A stretch of DNA of 37,554 nt from Lachnospiraceae bacterium (GCA_017614345.1 JAGACB010000152.1:1-37554); one strand, 5' to 3'. Positions 24,622-32,654 are shown, counted from the stretch's first letter. Made by a program: numbers and translations. Notes: generated from the letters alone by a model not told the origin.

Positions 24622-24726
24622 AGGCTTCTCCTCCTTTCTTCGTTCCTGCATTTCCGGCAGATCGGCCGGTGCACCGAACCGTTTTGACTATGCAAGCTTT
24701 TGTTCGGCGATTTTAACGTAAGCATA

Positions 24727-24755
24727 ATTCTAGTAATTTCACAGAGAAATGTCAA
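24727..24755 (-). promoter_or_regulatory. Promoter of the PAP2 gene
   Basis: On the minus strand TTGACA (24755-24750), 17 bases, TAGAAT (24732-24727). The -35 is a perfect consensus. Confidence 0.7.
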
Positions 24756-24913
24756 GGTGCTTTTGGCAAGAGTAAGAGTTTTGAAAGGTTTGGTCTGTCG
24801 TAAGCTGACGAGAGACTCCGGAAAGAAAAAATCCGAGGAAAATGATAGTTAATTTTTGTGATATTTGTCAAAAAATCTTCCATCGATTTGTATAAGTTTT
24901 ACCAATAAACCGC
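24756..24913. other. Intergenic stretch between divergent PAP2 and MGS-like genes
   Basis: AT-rich DNA with no credible gene. The weak matches to promoter boxes around 24865-24895 (TTGTCA, TATAAG) have poor spacing. Nothing else is recognised. Confidence 0.4.
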
Positions 24914-24942
24914 TTTTGAAACGTTTTCTTTTTTGATATAAT
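24914..24942 (+). promoter_or_regulatory. Candidate promoter of the MGS-like gene with internal palindrome
   Basis: TATAAT at 24937-24942; the -35 is either TTTTGA (24914-24919, spacing 17) or TTGAAA (spacing 15). The palindrome AAACGTTT (24919-24926) lies between the boxes, where a LacI-type repressor could bind. The leader then carries GGGTC (24949-24953) and GACCC (24964-24968) as a short hairpin. Confidence 0.45.
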
Positions 24943-25009
24943 AAGGAAGGGTCAATATGAGTGGACCCTTTAGAAAAAAAGGGATGCGAAAGTCGGGGTG
25001 AAGTGATCA

Positions 25010-25408
25010 ATGAACATCGGACTCATTGCAGACGATGCAAGAAAGGTACAGATGCAGAACATCTGCATTGCGTACAAGCACATTTTGAAACAGCATGAGT
25101 TGTATTCAACATTTGTTACGGGGGATATGATCGAGAAAGCGTCCAATCTGACGGTGAACAAGCTACATGCAGGAACTCTGGGGGGAGAACAGCAGATGGC
25201 GGTCATGGTGGAGAACGGTCTGATCGATCTGGTGATCTTCCTGAAAGCGGCGGATGAATACAGCCGTCCTTCCAACAATCCCTGGATGAACCGTGTGATC
25301 CCGTTGTGTAATAAGTACGAGATCCCGCTGGCAACCAACATGGCAACGGCCGAGGTATTGATCCGTGCCATCGGCGCAGGGCTTTACGGTTGGGTTGAGG
25401 AGGCTTAA
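25010..25408 (+). CDS. Methylglyoxal-synthase-like protein, catalytic residues altered
   Basis: 132 residues covering one whole MGS-like domain: 'IGLIADDARK', 'ILKQHELYSTFVTG', 'LHAGTLGGEQQ', 'GLIDLVIFL', 'IPLATNMATAEVLI'. True methylglyoxal synthases convert dihydroxyacetone phosphate to methylglyoxal. Against the E. coli enzyme (as remembered) His19 is Asp8 here, the catalytic Asp71 of GGDQQ is Glu60 (GGEQQ), the phosphate loop ATGTTG reads STFVTG, and the 'DPL...PHDPD' loop holding His98 and Asp101 is replaced by 'AADEYSRPSNNPWM'. The fold looks intact, so the protein may bind a phosphorylated ligand without making methylglyoxal. It is followed by hisA after 94 bases that include a hairpin. 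Confidence 0.8.
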   Translation: MNIGLIADDARKVQMQNICIAYKHILKQHELYSTFVTGDMIEKASNLTVNKLHAGTLGGEQQMAVMVENGLIDLVIFLKAADEYSRPSNNPWMNRVIPLCNKYEIPLATNMATAEVLIRAIGAGLYGWVEEA

Positions 25409-25413
25409 ATGTC

Positions 25414-25476
25414 CCGGTTGCAGGACAGAATTGAAACAGAGATTTCAGAGGGTCTGCAACTGTCGGTTGCAGGCCC
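25414..25476 (+). promoter_or_regulatory. Hairpin with competing partner ahead of hisA, possible attenuator
   Basis: GGGTCTGCAAC (25450-25460) pairs with GTTGCAGGCCC (25466-25476), with one T-G step. An earlier copy of GGTTGCAGG (from about 25414) can pair with the same TCTGCAAC, giving two mutually exclusive folds. The downstream tail is TTGTGGTTT, too poor in T for a standard terminator. It could tune hisA expression relative to the gene before it. Confidence 0.4.
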
Positions 25477-25502
25477 TTGTGGTTTAAATAGGAGGAGAAA
25501 AT

Positions 25503-26285
25503 ATGGAGTTTCGTCCCTGTATTGACATTCATAACGGTAAGGTAAAGCAGATCGTGGGCGGTTCCTTAAAGGACCGGGGAGACCACGCTACAGAGAATTT
25601 TGTTTCCGAGCAGGATGCCGCTTTTTATGCGAAGCTCTACGAGAGCCGCGGACTTACCGGCGGCCATGTGATCCTGTTAAATGCGCTGTCAAGCGAGTAT
25701 TATGCCGATACGAAGAAGCAGGCCCTTCTGGCTCTTTCTGCAGCTCCCGGAACGCTTCAGGTGGGAGGCGGCATGAATCCGGAGAATTCCGCGGAGTTTC
25801 TGGAGGCAGGAGCCACCCATGTGGTGGTGACCTCCTATGTGTTCTCCGACGGTGACGTGAATCTCCGGCATCTCGGGGAAATGCGTGATGTGGCCGGCCG
25901 TGAGCGTCTGGTGCTGGACTTAAGCTGCCGCAAAAAGGACGGTAAATATCTGATCGTCACCGACCGCTGGCAGAAGTTCACCAAGGTGGAGCTGACGGTG
26001 GAAGCCCTGGATTATTTTGCAGAGTATGCCGATGAATTCCTGATCCACGCCGTAGACGTGGAGGGCAAGGCTTCCGGCATTGACGAGGATCTGGTGCGCC
26101 TGCTTTCGGAGGCCTCCATTCCTTCCACCTACGCAGGCGGCGTGGGAAGCTTTGCGGATCTTGAGCGTCTGAAGGAGTGCGGAAGAGGCAAGGTAAATGT
26201 AACAATAGGAAGTGCTTTGGATCTTTTCGGCGGAAACATGCCCTTTGAGGACGTGATCCGTTTTATCTCCGAGGATACAAAATAA
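25503..26285 (+). CDS. hisA: HisA of the eukaryotic (HIS6) type: ProFAR isomerase
   Basis: 260 residues, RBS AGGAGGAG. It isomerises ProFAR to PRFAR in the fourth step of histidine synthesis. Unlike the usual bacterial HisA, the sequence follows yeast HIS6 closely: 'CIDIHNGKVKQIVGGSL', 'NFVSEQDAAFYAKLY', 'LQVGGGM', 'VVVTSYVF', 'LVLDLSCRKKDGKY', 'EFLIHAVDVEGKASGIDEDLV', 'YAGGVGSFADL' and 'TIGSALDLFGGNMPFEDVIRF' (motifs about 6-250). The first Asp of CIDIHNG and the Asp of HAVDVEG correspond to the catalytic acid/base pair of the family. It stands apart from any other his gene, following the MGS-like gene. Such eukaryote-type HisA proteins occur in some Clostridia; horizontal transfer is the likely explanation. 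Confidence 0.9.
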   Translation: MEFRPCIDIHNGKVKQIVGGSLKDRGDHATENFVSEQDAAFYAKLYESRGLTGGHVILLNALSSEYYADTKKQALLALSAAPGTLQVGGGMNPENSAEFLEAGATHVVVTSYVFSDGDVNLRHLGEMRDVAGRERLVLDLSCRKKDGKYLIVTDRWQKFTKVELTVEALDYFAEYADEFLIHAVDVEGKASGIDEDLVRLLSEASIPSTYAGGVGSFADLERLKECGRGKVNVTIGSALDLFGGNMPFEDVIRFISEDTK

Positions 26286-26311
26286 AAAATATCAGCAGTA
26301 AGACCGGGTCG

Positions 26312-26378
26312 AGGGAGCTTTTCGAATGAGGAGCTCCTTCTGCGATGATATAAAATCGTAAGGATTTCTCACGATTTT
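26312..26378 (+). terminator. Two weak hairpins after hisA, possible terminator
   Basis: AGGGAGCT (26312-26319) with AGCTCCTT (26332-26339), and AAAATCGT (26352-26359) with ACGATTTT (26371-26378). The second ends in TTTT. Neither is a strong terminator. Confidence 0.35.
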
Positions 26379-26432
26379 CGCAAAGACCTTGCGTTGGAAT
26401 CTGATATGATAGAGGCGCAGTAAAAGTTTTCC

Positions 26433-26460
26433 TTGATTTTACAAAAGAAACGTGTAGAAT
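26433..26460 (+). promoter_or_regulatory. Promoter of the P-type ATPase
   Basis: TTGATT (26433-26438), 16 bases, TAGAAT (26455-26460), about 110 bases before the ATG. The leader holds two hairpins: ATCCGT/ACGGAT (about 26485-26503) and GGGcACAG/CTGTgaCCC (about 26504-26527). No known cation riboswitch consensus was recognised in it. Confidence 0.5.
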
Positions 26461-26569
26461 CAATTTGGAAAAGTTTGCCGGTCATCCGTCCGTCAAACGG
26501 ATCAGGGCACAGAAGATCCTGTGACCCGAAATTATTTTGGAAGCATAATTAAAGGAGGTCTTTGCAGCA

Positions 26570-29209
26570 ATGGCTACAGAGCGGAAAGGTCTTACGTCAC
26601 AGGAAGTGGCAGACCTGCAGGCAAAGTATGGTAAGAACGAATTTACTCAGGGGAAGAAAAAGAGTATCTTCAAGACCATATTTGAACAGTTTACCAGTCC
26701 CCTCATCATTCTCCTGATCATCGCATCCGTTATTTCCTTTTTTACCGGGGAGATCGTTGACGGCGTGATCATCATCGTGGTAGTTATCATTAACGCCATT
26801 ATCGGAACGGCTCAGGAGGTCAGCGCGGAGAAATCCGTTGAGAAGCTGAAGAAGATGAGCGTAGCCACTGCAGTGGTCATTCGTGACGACAAGCAGATTG
26901 AGATCCCTTCCACCGAGCTGGTGGTCGGCGACTACTGTATCTTAGAGGCAGGACGCATTGTCCCTGCGGATATGCATCTGACGGAATGTTCTTCCTTAAA
27001 GATCAATGAATCCGCCCTGACCGGTGAAAGTGTTGCTGCCGAGAAGGATCTTTCAAAGGTCAGCGATGAGAAGACACCCCTCGGCGACCGGACAGATTGC
27101 TGCTTCATGTCCACTCTGATCGAGTACGGACGCGGCGAAGGTGTTGTAACCTCCATCGGCGATCATACCGAGATCGGTAAGATCAGCAAGATGCTCAACG
27201 ACATTGAAAAGGATGAAACTCCTCTTCAGAAGAACCTGAATAAGATCAGTATGGTTCTCGGACTTGCAGGTATTGTTCTCTGCATCGTGATGTTTGCCAC
27301 CGAGATGCTGCTCTACAAGGGCGAGCTGATCCCTACCCTGATGATCTCCATCGCATTTGCGGTTGCAGTCATCCCCGAAGGTCTTGCTACCGTTGTTACC
27401 CTGGTGCTTTCCATGGGTATCAAGAAGATGTCCGAGAGAAATGCCATCGTAAAGCAGATCCACGCTGTGGAGACCCTTGGTGCTGTTAATGTTATCTGCT
27501 CCGATAAGACAGGTACCCTGACCCAGAACCGTATGACCATTGTGAAATGGTTCCTTCGCGGACAGGTCATGGAAGCCGACGAGCCCAAGATGAACGACGG
27601 TCTGTTCAATATGCTGCTCCGCGGTTTTGTAGCCTGCAACGATGCTACCTATGATATCAAGGAGGGTACCGGAACCGGTGACCCCACCGAGATCGCATTT
27701 ATCAAATATGCTCTGGAGAAGAACCTGGATATGAAGGTGCTCCGTGAGCAGATGAAGCGGATCGATGAGATCCCCTTCGACAGTGACCGGAAAATGATGA
27801 CCGTTCTGGAGGCAGATGCTGACGGAGATCCTTCCAACAACACTTCCTTCACCAAGGGTGCCATCGACTCCATCATTGTCCGCTGTGACCGGATCCTGAC
27901 AGATGAAGGCGTACGCCCCATCACCAATCAGGACATTTACCTGATCACCAAGACCGCTGAGGAGATGTCCTCCAATGCACTCCGTGTGCTGGCCCTTTCC
28001 TACCGCGTCGGCGATACGGTGCCTCAGGAAGAGAAGATGATCTTCCTCGGACTCGGCGCCATGATCGACCCGCCGAAGGAAGGTGTTCGCGAGACCATTG
28101 ATCAGTGTCATCATGCAGGCATTGACGTGGCAATGATCACCGGTGACCACAAGATCACGGCATTTGCCATTGCAAAGGAACTGAATATCGCAGAGAGTCT
28201 CGAACAGTGTATCTCCGGTGCGGAGATCGACGAGATGGATCCCGAAGAATTCAAGAAAAATATCCTGAACTACCGCGTATTTGCACGTGTTTCCCCTCAG
28301 CACAAGGTTCAGATCGTGCAGGCCTTCCGGGCTCACGACAAGATCTGCTCCATGACGGGTGACGGTGTGAACGATGCTCCTTCCCTGAAGGCTGCAAACA
28401 TCGGTGTGTCCATGGGTATCGGCGGTACCGAGGTTGCAAAGGATGCTGCCGAGATGATCCTGGTGGATGATAACTTCATCACCATCAAGAACGCGGTTAT
28501 GGAAGGCCGTAACCTGTTCAACAATATCAAGAAGTCCGTTATTTACCTGCTCCGTGCAAACTTCGGTGAGGTGGTACTGATGGCATCGGCCATCTTCGGA
28601 GGTCTTGCATCTCCTCTGACCACCATCCAGATCCTCTGGGTAAACCTCCTGACGGATACCTTCCCGTCACTGGCACTGGGTATGGATCCCGGTACGGACG
28701 ATGTCATGAACGAACAGCCCCGTGATGTGAATAAGGGTCTCTTAAACAAGAGCGACTATATCAGCATCGTTGTACAGGGTCTGATCTGCGGTCTGACCGC
28801 ACTGTTTGCCTTCATTCTCCCGGCCCTGTACGGACACGGCATTACGGGATTTGCAAAGGCAATGCTTGAGAATTCCGAAGAGGGCGCAGCGCTCCTGAAT
28901 CTTTGCCGGACCTACTGCTTCACCACATTGGTGTTCAATGAGCTTTTGATGGTCTATGTCTGCAAGAACTTAAGAGCAAAGCATCTGCTCTCCAAAGATA
29001 TGTTCAACAACATGATCCTGAATCTGTCCGTTCTGTTCGGATTCCTGATCCAGATCCTTGCCCTTGTGGTACCTCCCCTCAGAAATCTCCTGAAGCTGGC
29101 GGAGGTAGGTGTAAAGGACATCCTGATCATGCTGCTGGTTGCTGCAGTAGGTATGATCATTAACTTCATGATCTCTGTCTGGAAGACAAGACTGGAGTTC
29201 AAAAATTGA
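26570..29209 (+). CDS. Ca2+-type P2A ATPase (SERCA/PMCA-like cation pump)
   Basis: 879 residues. It exports cations, most likely Ca2+, using ATP. Seen in order: N-terminal 'GLTSQEVADLQAKYGKNEF', actuator 'LTGES' (about 150), M4 'VAVIPEGLATVV', phosphorylation motif DKTGTLT with Asp312, 'KGAIDSI', 'TGDHKITA', hinge 'GDGVNDAPSLK', M5 'NFGEVV', M6 'NLLTDTFPSLALGMDP', M8 'FNELLMVY'. The acidic and amide residues in PEG, N..GE and N..TD match the Ca2+ ligands of sites I and II in SERCA, and the M8 Glu may complete site I. Start has AAAGGAGG ten bases upstream. Single gene with its own promoter; downstream lies a hairpin repeat rather than a standard terminator. Confidence 0.93.
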   Translation: MATERKGLTSQEVADLQAKYGKNEFTQGKKKSIFKTIFEQFTSPLIILLIIASVISFFTGEIVDGVIIIVVVIINAIIGTAQEVSAEKSVEKLKKMSVATAVVIRDDKQIEIPSTELVVGDYCILEAGRIVPADMHLTECSSLKINESALTGESVAAEKDLSKVSDEKTPLGDRTDCCFMSTLIEYGRGEGVVTSIGDHTEIGKISKMLNDIEKDETPLQKNLNKISMVLGLAGIVLCIVMFATEMLLYKGELIPTLMISIAFAVAVIPEGLATVVTLVLSMGIKKMSERNAIVKQIHAVETLGAVNVICSDKTGTLTQNRMTIVKWFLRGQVMEADEPKMNDGLFNMLLRGFVACNDATYDIKEGTGTGDPTEIAFIKYALEKNLDMKVLREQMKRIDEIPFDSDRKMMTVLEADADGDPSNNTSFTKGAIDSIIVRCDRILTDEGVRPITNQDIYLITKTAEEMSSNALRVLALSYRVGDTVPQEEKMIFLGLGAMIDPPKEGVRETIDQCHHAGIDVAMITGDHKITAFAIAKELNIAESLEQCISGAEIDEMDPEEFKKNILNYRVFARVSPQHKVQIVQAFRAHDKICSMTGDGVNDAPSLKAANIGVSMGIGGTEVAKDAAEMILVDDNFITIKNAVMEGRNLFNNIKKSVIYLLRANFGEVVLMASAIFGGLASPLTTIQILWVNLLTDTFPSLALGMDPGTDDVMNEQPRDVNKGLLNKSDYISIVVQGLICGLTALFAFILPALYGHGITGFAKAMLENSEEGAALLNLCRTYCFTTLVFNELLMVYVCKNLRAKHLLSKDMFNNMILNLSVLFGFLIQILALVVPPLRNLLKLAEVGVKDILIMLLVAAVGMIINFMISVWKTRLEFKN

Positions 29210-29277
29210 TCAGCAGGTCTTTGACCTGTGGCGGCTCCTGAAAACTATTCCTTAAGGGAGGAATTAGTAGAAATAAA

Positions 29278-29369
29278 GGAATAGTTTGTCTCGCTGTGCG
29301 AGTCAAACGCTATCCCGCCGTTAGCGCTTCGCGTTATCGACGGATCGTTGCAGGGCGTTGACCTGCAAC
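29278..29369 (-). repeat. Modular hairpin repeat, locus 3 (degenerate)
   Basis: Plus strand order: GGAATA (29278-29283), GTTTGTCTCG/CGAGTCAAAC (29284-29308, one mismatch), CCGCCGTTAGCGC with GCGTTATCGACGG around TTC (29318-29343, imperfect), then GTTGCAGG/CCTGCAAC (29347-29369). The module order is that of loci 1 and 2, in the orientation of locus 1. The nearby ACTATTCC (29243-29250) and GGAATTAGT (about 29260-29268) form another inverted pair. It occupies the gap between the ATPase and the next gene, ending 16 bases before that gene's RBS. Confidence 0.7.
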
Positions 29370-29394
29370 AGGTTCATGAAAAGGAGGAGAGTTC

Positions 29395-30885
29395 ATGAAA
29401 GAGAAAAAAACATGGGTATTCTGTACCCGGAAAGATCTTCGCATTGTCGCAACCATGATCGTCATCTGTATGAGTGTTGCGATGCTCTTGGGGCCTAAGC
29501 CTGTGATCCATGCGGACGTTCCGGACCTGCCCGAGATCGAGCAGAACGTGAACACCACGCTGATGGACAGCATCGAGATCTATGCGGGAATCTTTTCCAC
29601 CACCGTAACTTCTTCGGTAAACCCCACCGCTACACTGGCTGCTCTGGCTGTGATCGGCGTTGTGGAGAAGTCCGATGTGTATGCACCGAATGTAGCATGG
29701 CTGCAGAGCGTGGCACAGTTTTTGGATAAGATCCCCTTTGTGCGGACCATCGGAGACCTTCCGATCTCCAATCCTGTGTGTGCGATCCTTCTGATCGTCA
29801 TTGCCCTGGGTATGTATCTGCTCCATTCCGGCGCCGTATCCAAGCTGGTTACCGAGGCTTCCGTGGATAAGGTGGAAAAATGGGTCGGCATGTTCGTCAC
29901 CATTGCCCTTTCCTTCTTCCCGTTAGCTACCAGCCATGTGGTAACCCACGCCGCATCCGATGATCTTCTGATGCGTGCGGCTCAGGAAGGCCACTATGTG
30001 ACCATCGGCACCTATCTGGTGATCCTGGTACTGTCCCTTACTTCCGCAGTGTTCAATGCCATCGTTTATTACTGCATTTACCGCTGCATCGACACCGTTG
30101 AGCTTGTGGCTGCCGTTATCCCGTTAAAGGGTATGAACATCATTGTTCAGATCGTTGAGGCGATCCTGCATGTACTTCTGGTGATCCTTCAGGTCTTCAG
30201 CCCCTTCCTTTCCGTTGCGATCAGCGTGATCCTGATGATCATCGGCCTACTGCTGTTCCACAAGCTGTCCATGCTGTACGATTACTATCGTTACATCTAT
30301 GTACATCCGATCTGGAGAGGCATTGTCCGCCACGGCGAGAAAGCACCTTTTGTGCATGAGAAATTCCCGAAGAGGGGATTCAAGAAATATCCGGGCGTAC
30401 AGCTTGCTATTCCTACGTTCTCCGCTAAGAGAACCGCTCAGATCCGCAAGAAAGAACTGGTATGGCTCATCATCAAGGAGGAGAAGCCTTACCTGGTACG
30501 GATCCGTCCTTTCCGCCGTGTAAAGGAATTCCCGCTTTCCGACCTCAATGTCAACAGTGAGACCCTGTACCTGCAGAAGCGTTTCCGCTTTACCCGCATC
30601 ATGACCGAGAATCATGAAGTTGAGCTGATCATCAGCAACGAGTACAGCCATCAGTGGAATGAACTCCTGAACAAGCTTCAGATGATCGATTACCGGATCA
30701 TTGAAGAAGAGCGTGAGCGTGTGAAGGAAGAAGCCAAAGAAGCGAAAGAAGCTGTCCGCCGTGCAAAACGCGAAGCTGTTGAGCGTGAGTGGGAAGGCAA
30801 ACTCGGCCGCCTGATGGAGAAACTTTACGGCGCTGAACGTGTTCCCGTAACCGTCGGGGAGCTTCCGGAGAATCGCGTATCCTGA
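29395..30885 (+). CDS. Polytopic membrane protein with charged C-terminal tail, function unknown
   Basis: 496 residues, AAAAGGAGGAG ahead of ATG. Family not recognised. About six hydrophobic segments (near 17-33, 120-143, 160-185, 200-230, 238-262, 263-292). The soluble second half (about 300-425) is basic with 'KKELVWLIIKEEKPYLVRIRPFRR' (in two runs) and beta-rich character. A final stretch of alternating Glu, Lys and Arg (about 437-475, 'EEERERVKEEAKEAKEAVRR') is a predicted coiled coil or long helix. The hydrophobic part repeats valine/isoleucine-rich helices without transporter signatures. It is bounded by a repeat before and strong terminators after, so it is probably a single-gene unit. 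Confidence 0.75.
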   Translation: MKEKKTWVFCTRKDLRIVATMIVICMSVAMLLGPKPVIHADVPDLPEIEQNVNTTLMDSIEIYAGIFSTTVTSSVNPTATLAALAVIGVVEKSDVYAPNVAWLQSVAQFLDKIPFVRTIGDLPISNPVCAILLIVIALGMYLLHSGAVSKLVTEASVDKVEKWVGMFVTIALSFFPLATSHVVTHAASDDLLMRAAQEGHYVTIGTYLVILVLSLTSAVFNAIVYYCIYRCIDTVELVAAVIPLKGMNIIVQIVEAILHVLLVILQVFSPFLSVAISVILMIIGLLLFHKLSMLYDYYRYIYVHPIWRGIVRHGEKAPFVHEKFPKRGFKKYPGVQLAIPTFSAKRTAQIRKKELVWLIIKEEKPYLVRIRPFRRVKEFPLSDLNVNSETLYLQKRFRFTRIMTENHEVELIISNEYSHQWNELLNKLQMIDYRIIEEERERVKEEAKEAKEAVRRAKREAVEREWEGKLGRLMEKLYGAERVPVTVGELPENRVS

Positions 30886-30923
30886 GCTGATCGTAAAACG
30901 GAAGCTTAAATGCTCCGAAAAAG

Positions 30924-31010
30924 AAGCCGAAAGGCTTTGAAAACTGAATAAAAAAGAGCCGAAAGGCTCAAAAAAGAACCCCTCTGCAGGAACGCTGCAG
31001 AGGGGTTTTA
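30924..31010 (+). terminator. Tandem small GAAA hairpins and a strong terminator
   Basis: AAGCC-GAAA-GGCTT (30924-30937) and GAGCC-GAAA-GGCTC (30956-30969) share AGCCGAAAGGCT. They are followed by a perfect hairpin ACCCCTCTGCAG/CTGCAGAGGGGT with loop GAACG (from about 30978) and TTTTATTT. The last is a clear intrinsic terminator, useful for both strands because the next gene is convergent. Confidence 0.8.
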
Positions 31011-31066
31011 TTTGTGTGTCAGATTACTTGGTGAGATATCACCAATGAAGGGATCATGAGATTCCT

Positions 31067-32545
31067 TTATTTCCTGAATACCTGAATATTCCAGCCTTCA
31101 ATGGGCTTTCCCGTAAGGGAGCCGTCTTCGTTGTTTTGCAGTTCTCCGTTACGGACGGTGTGCCAGCGATAGGCCACAAAGGGTGAGACTAAGGGACAGG
31201 AAATGGTTTTGGTAAAGATCCAACGGTTTCTCATCTCATTGGACATTCCGGCAAGCCTGTTTTCTCCGATAAAGTCACAGATGGGTATTATATATTTTTC
31301 GGGGACGGGATTCAGCTCTTCCCGGGGAATTGTAACATCTGCACATCCGTGATATACGATCTCGTCCTTCGCCAGGTGGAAGACGGAAAAGGAAACTCTT
31401 TGTCCATCCGGTCCGGATTCCCAGTTATTCTGATCGAAGAGGCCTATGGTGGTCTCGGTCGGTGATCCGAAGTGGAAAATGTCGACTTCTCCGGAGTGAC
31501 CGATCACAGCCTCTGTTTTGACCTTGATATCCTGAAGATGACGGACCTCCAGATCCTGCTCAATGCCGTAATAACTGAACCACAGGTTTGTGCGGGTCAC
31601 GGAAGAGTTTTCAACAGGTTCTTTTCTTGCTTCGACCACTACAGCCCTGTATCCGGGCTCCATGGGATCCGCGCCTTCATAACCGCCGGTGACAAGAAAA
31701 CCCAGGACTCCTTCCGGCATGGGATTCTCACCCCAGAACATGTATCCGGGCTCGGCGTAAAGAAAGGGGATCTTTGTGATCAGGTCTCCGTTTTTCATGG
31801 TTTCCCGGTAGTTATCTCCGAACTTGTCTTCGATCATTTTCCGGAGATGATCCGTCATGATATCAAAGAGATTCGGGAAAGTGTTCCGATAGACTTGATC
31901 GAAAAGCTCCGTGATCTCACGCATGGCGGCAGAGAAGCCCTCGGGCCAGGTCATATAACCGCTTGCATTGATATTACGGCCCTTGCCGTCCTCAAAGGTG
32001 AAGCGGAAGGAGGTGCCGTCATAAACGCCCTGTGCACGCCAATTAAAGCCGTCCCAGGCATCTCCCTGATAACGGTCGATGATCTCTGTGACTTTTTGGA
32101 AGAATTCCTCATCCACCTCAAAGGGTCTTACCATCTCCGGAGCTTCCATGGGATGGCGATAGGCGGCGGTGAGCTTTCCTTCGTTTTCGACAATCTTTAA
32201 TTCGATGCCGGAATAACAAGCCATGGCAGAGGTGGAGTAGGAGAAAAAGCGGCCGTTTTCGGAGCGCTTAAGACTCTCCAGACCTCTTCCCGGGGCAGGT
32301 GTTCCGTTCATTCCGGCAGAACTCATGCTCATCATGCCTCCGGGGCCCATCATGCCACCCGGGCTCATCATGCCACCTGGGCCCATACCCAGGGGAGGGG
32401 CTGTGTTTGTTTGGGGAGAAGACGAAGAAGACGGCCCCGTTACCGTTCCTCCTGCAGCTGCCTCATCTTTGAGAGAAGTGCCACACTCGGGGCAGAAATT
32501 CAGTCTCTGTTGATTGTTGTATCCGCAATTTGGGCAAAACTTCAT
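31067..32545 (-). CDS. Zinc-ribbon protein with Gly/Met-rich linker, function unknown
   Basis: 492 residues. The start at 32545 has GGAGG eight bases upstream. The N-terminus is a double-CxxC zinc ribbon, 'FCPNCGYNNQQRLNFCPECG' (about 3-22). A low-complexity linker follows: Ser/Pro-rich then 'GPGG MM SPGG MM GPGG MM', about 45-85. The rest (about 90-492) is a soluble mixed alpha/beta region with 'GIELKIVENEGKLTAAY', 'VDEEFFQKVTEIIDRY' and an acidic second half; no family recognised. No signal peptide or membrane segment, so probably cytosolic. Zinc-ribbon heads of this type are common on otherwise unrelated Firmicutes proteins and often mediate self- or partner binding. Confidence 0.75.
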   Translation of the reverse strand: MKFCPNCGYNNQQRLNFCPECGTSLKDEAAAGGTVTGPSSSSSPQTNTAPPLGMGPGGMMSPGGMMGPGGMMSMSSAGMNGTPAPGRGLESLKRSENGRFFSYSTSAMACYSGIELKIVENEGKLTAAYRHPMEAPEMVRPFEVDEEFFQKVTEIIDRYQGDAWDGFNWRAQGVYDGTSFRFTFEDGKGRNINASGYMTWPEGFSAAMREITELFDQVYRNTFPNLFDIMTDHLRKMIEDKFGDNYRETMKNGDLITKIPFLYAEPGYMFWGENPMPEGVLGFLVTGGYEGADPMEPGYRAVVVEARKEPVENSSVTRTNLWFSYYGIEQDLEVRHLQDIKVKTEAVIGHSGEVDIFHFGSPTETTIGLFDQNNWESGPDGQRVSFSVFHLAKDEIVYHGCADVTIPREELNPVPEKYIIPICDFIGENRLAGMSNEMRNRWIFTKTISCPLVSPFVAYRWHTVRNGELQNNEDGSLTGKPIEGWNIQVFRK

Positions 32546-32612
32546 AGAGGACCTCCGGGCCGTCATCAATCTGTGATGGCGATTGCTTAAGTTTAGGTGG
32601 ATATGATGAAAA

Positions 32613-32654
32613 TGCTCGATTTTATGAGATCTTTAAAGTTCATAAAATCGAGCA
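32613..32654 (-). terminator. Intrinsic terminator of the Na/Pi cotransporter gene
   Basis: A 15-bp perfect stem TGCTCGATTTTATGA with its complement, 12-base loop, followed on the minus strand by TTTTC. It lies 15 bases after the cotransporter stop and ahead of the zinc-ribbon gene. Confidence 0.7.

Noticed and set aside
24914..24930. Catabolite-responsive element (cre) at the MGS-like promoter
   Set aside because: AAACGTTT is palindromic, but the TGNAANCG spacing of a cre is off by one base, so it is only noted as a palindrome.
26461..26569. yybP-ykoY (Mn2+) or M-box riboswitch ahead of the P-type ATPase
   Set aside because: Two short hairpins are present, but the conserved bases expected of these riboswitches are not seen.
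27053..28336. Antisense open frame of 427 codons inside the P-type ATPase
   Set aside because: The ATPase is complete with all motifs; the opposite frame is a shadow.
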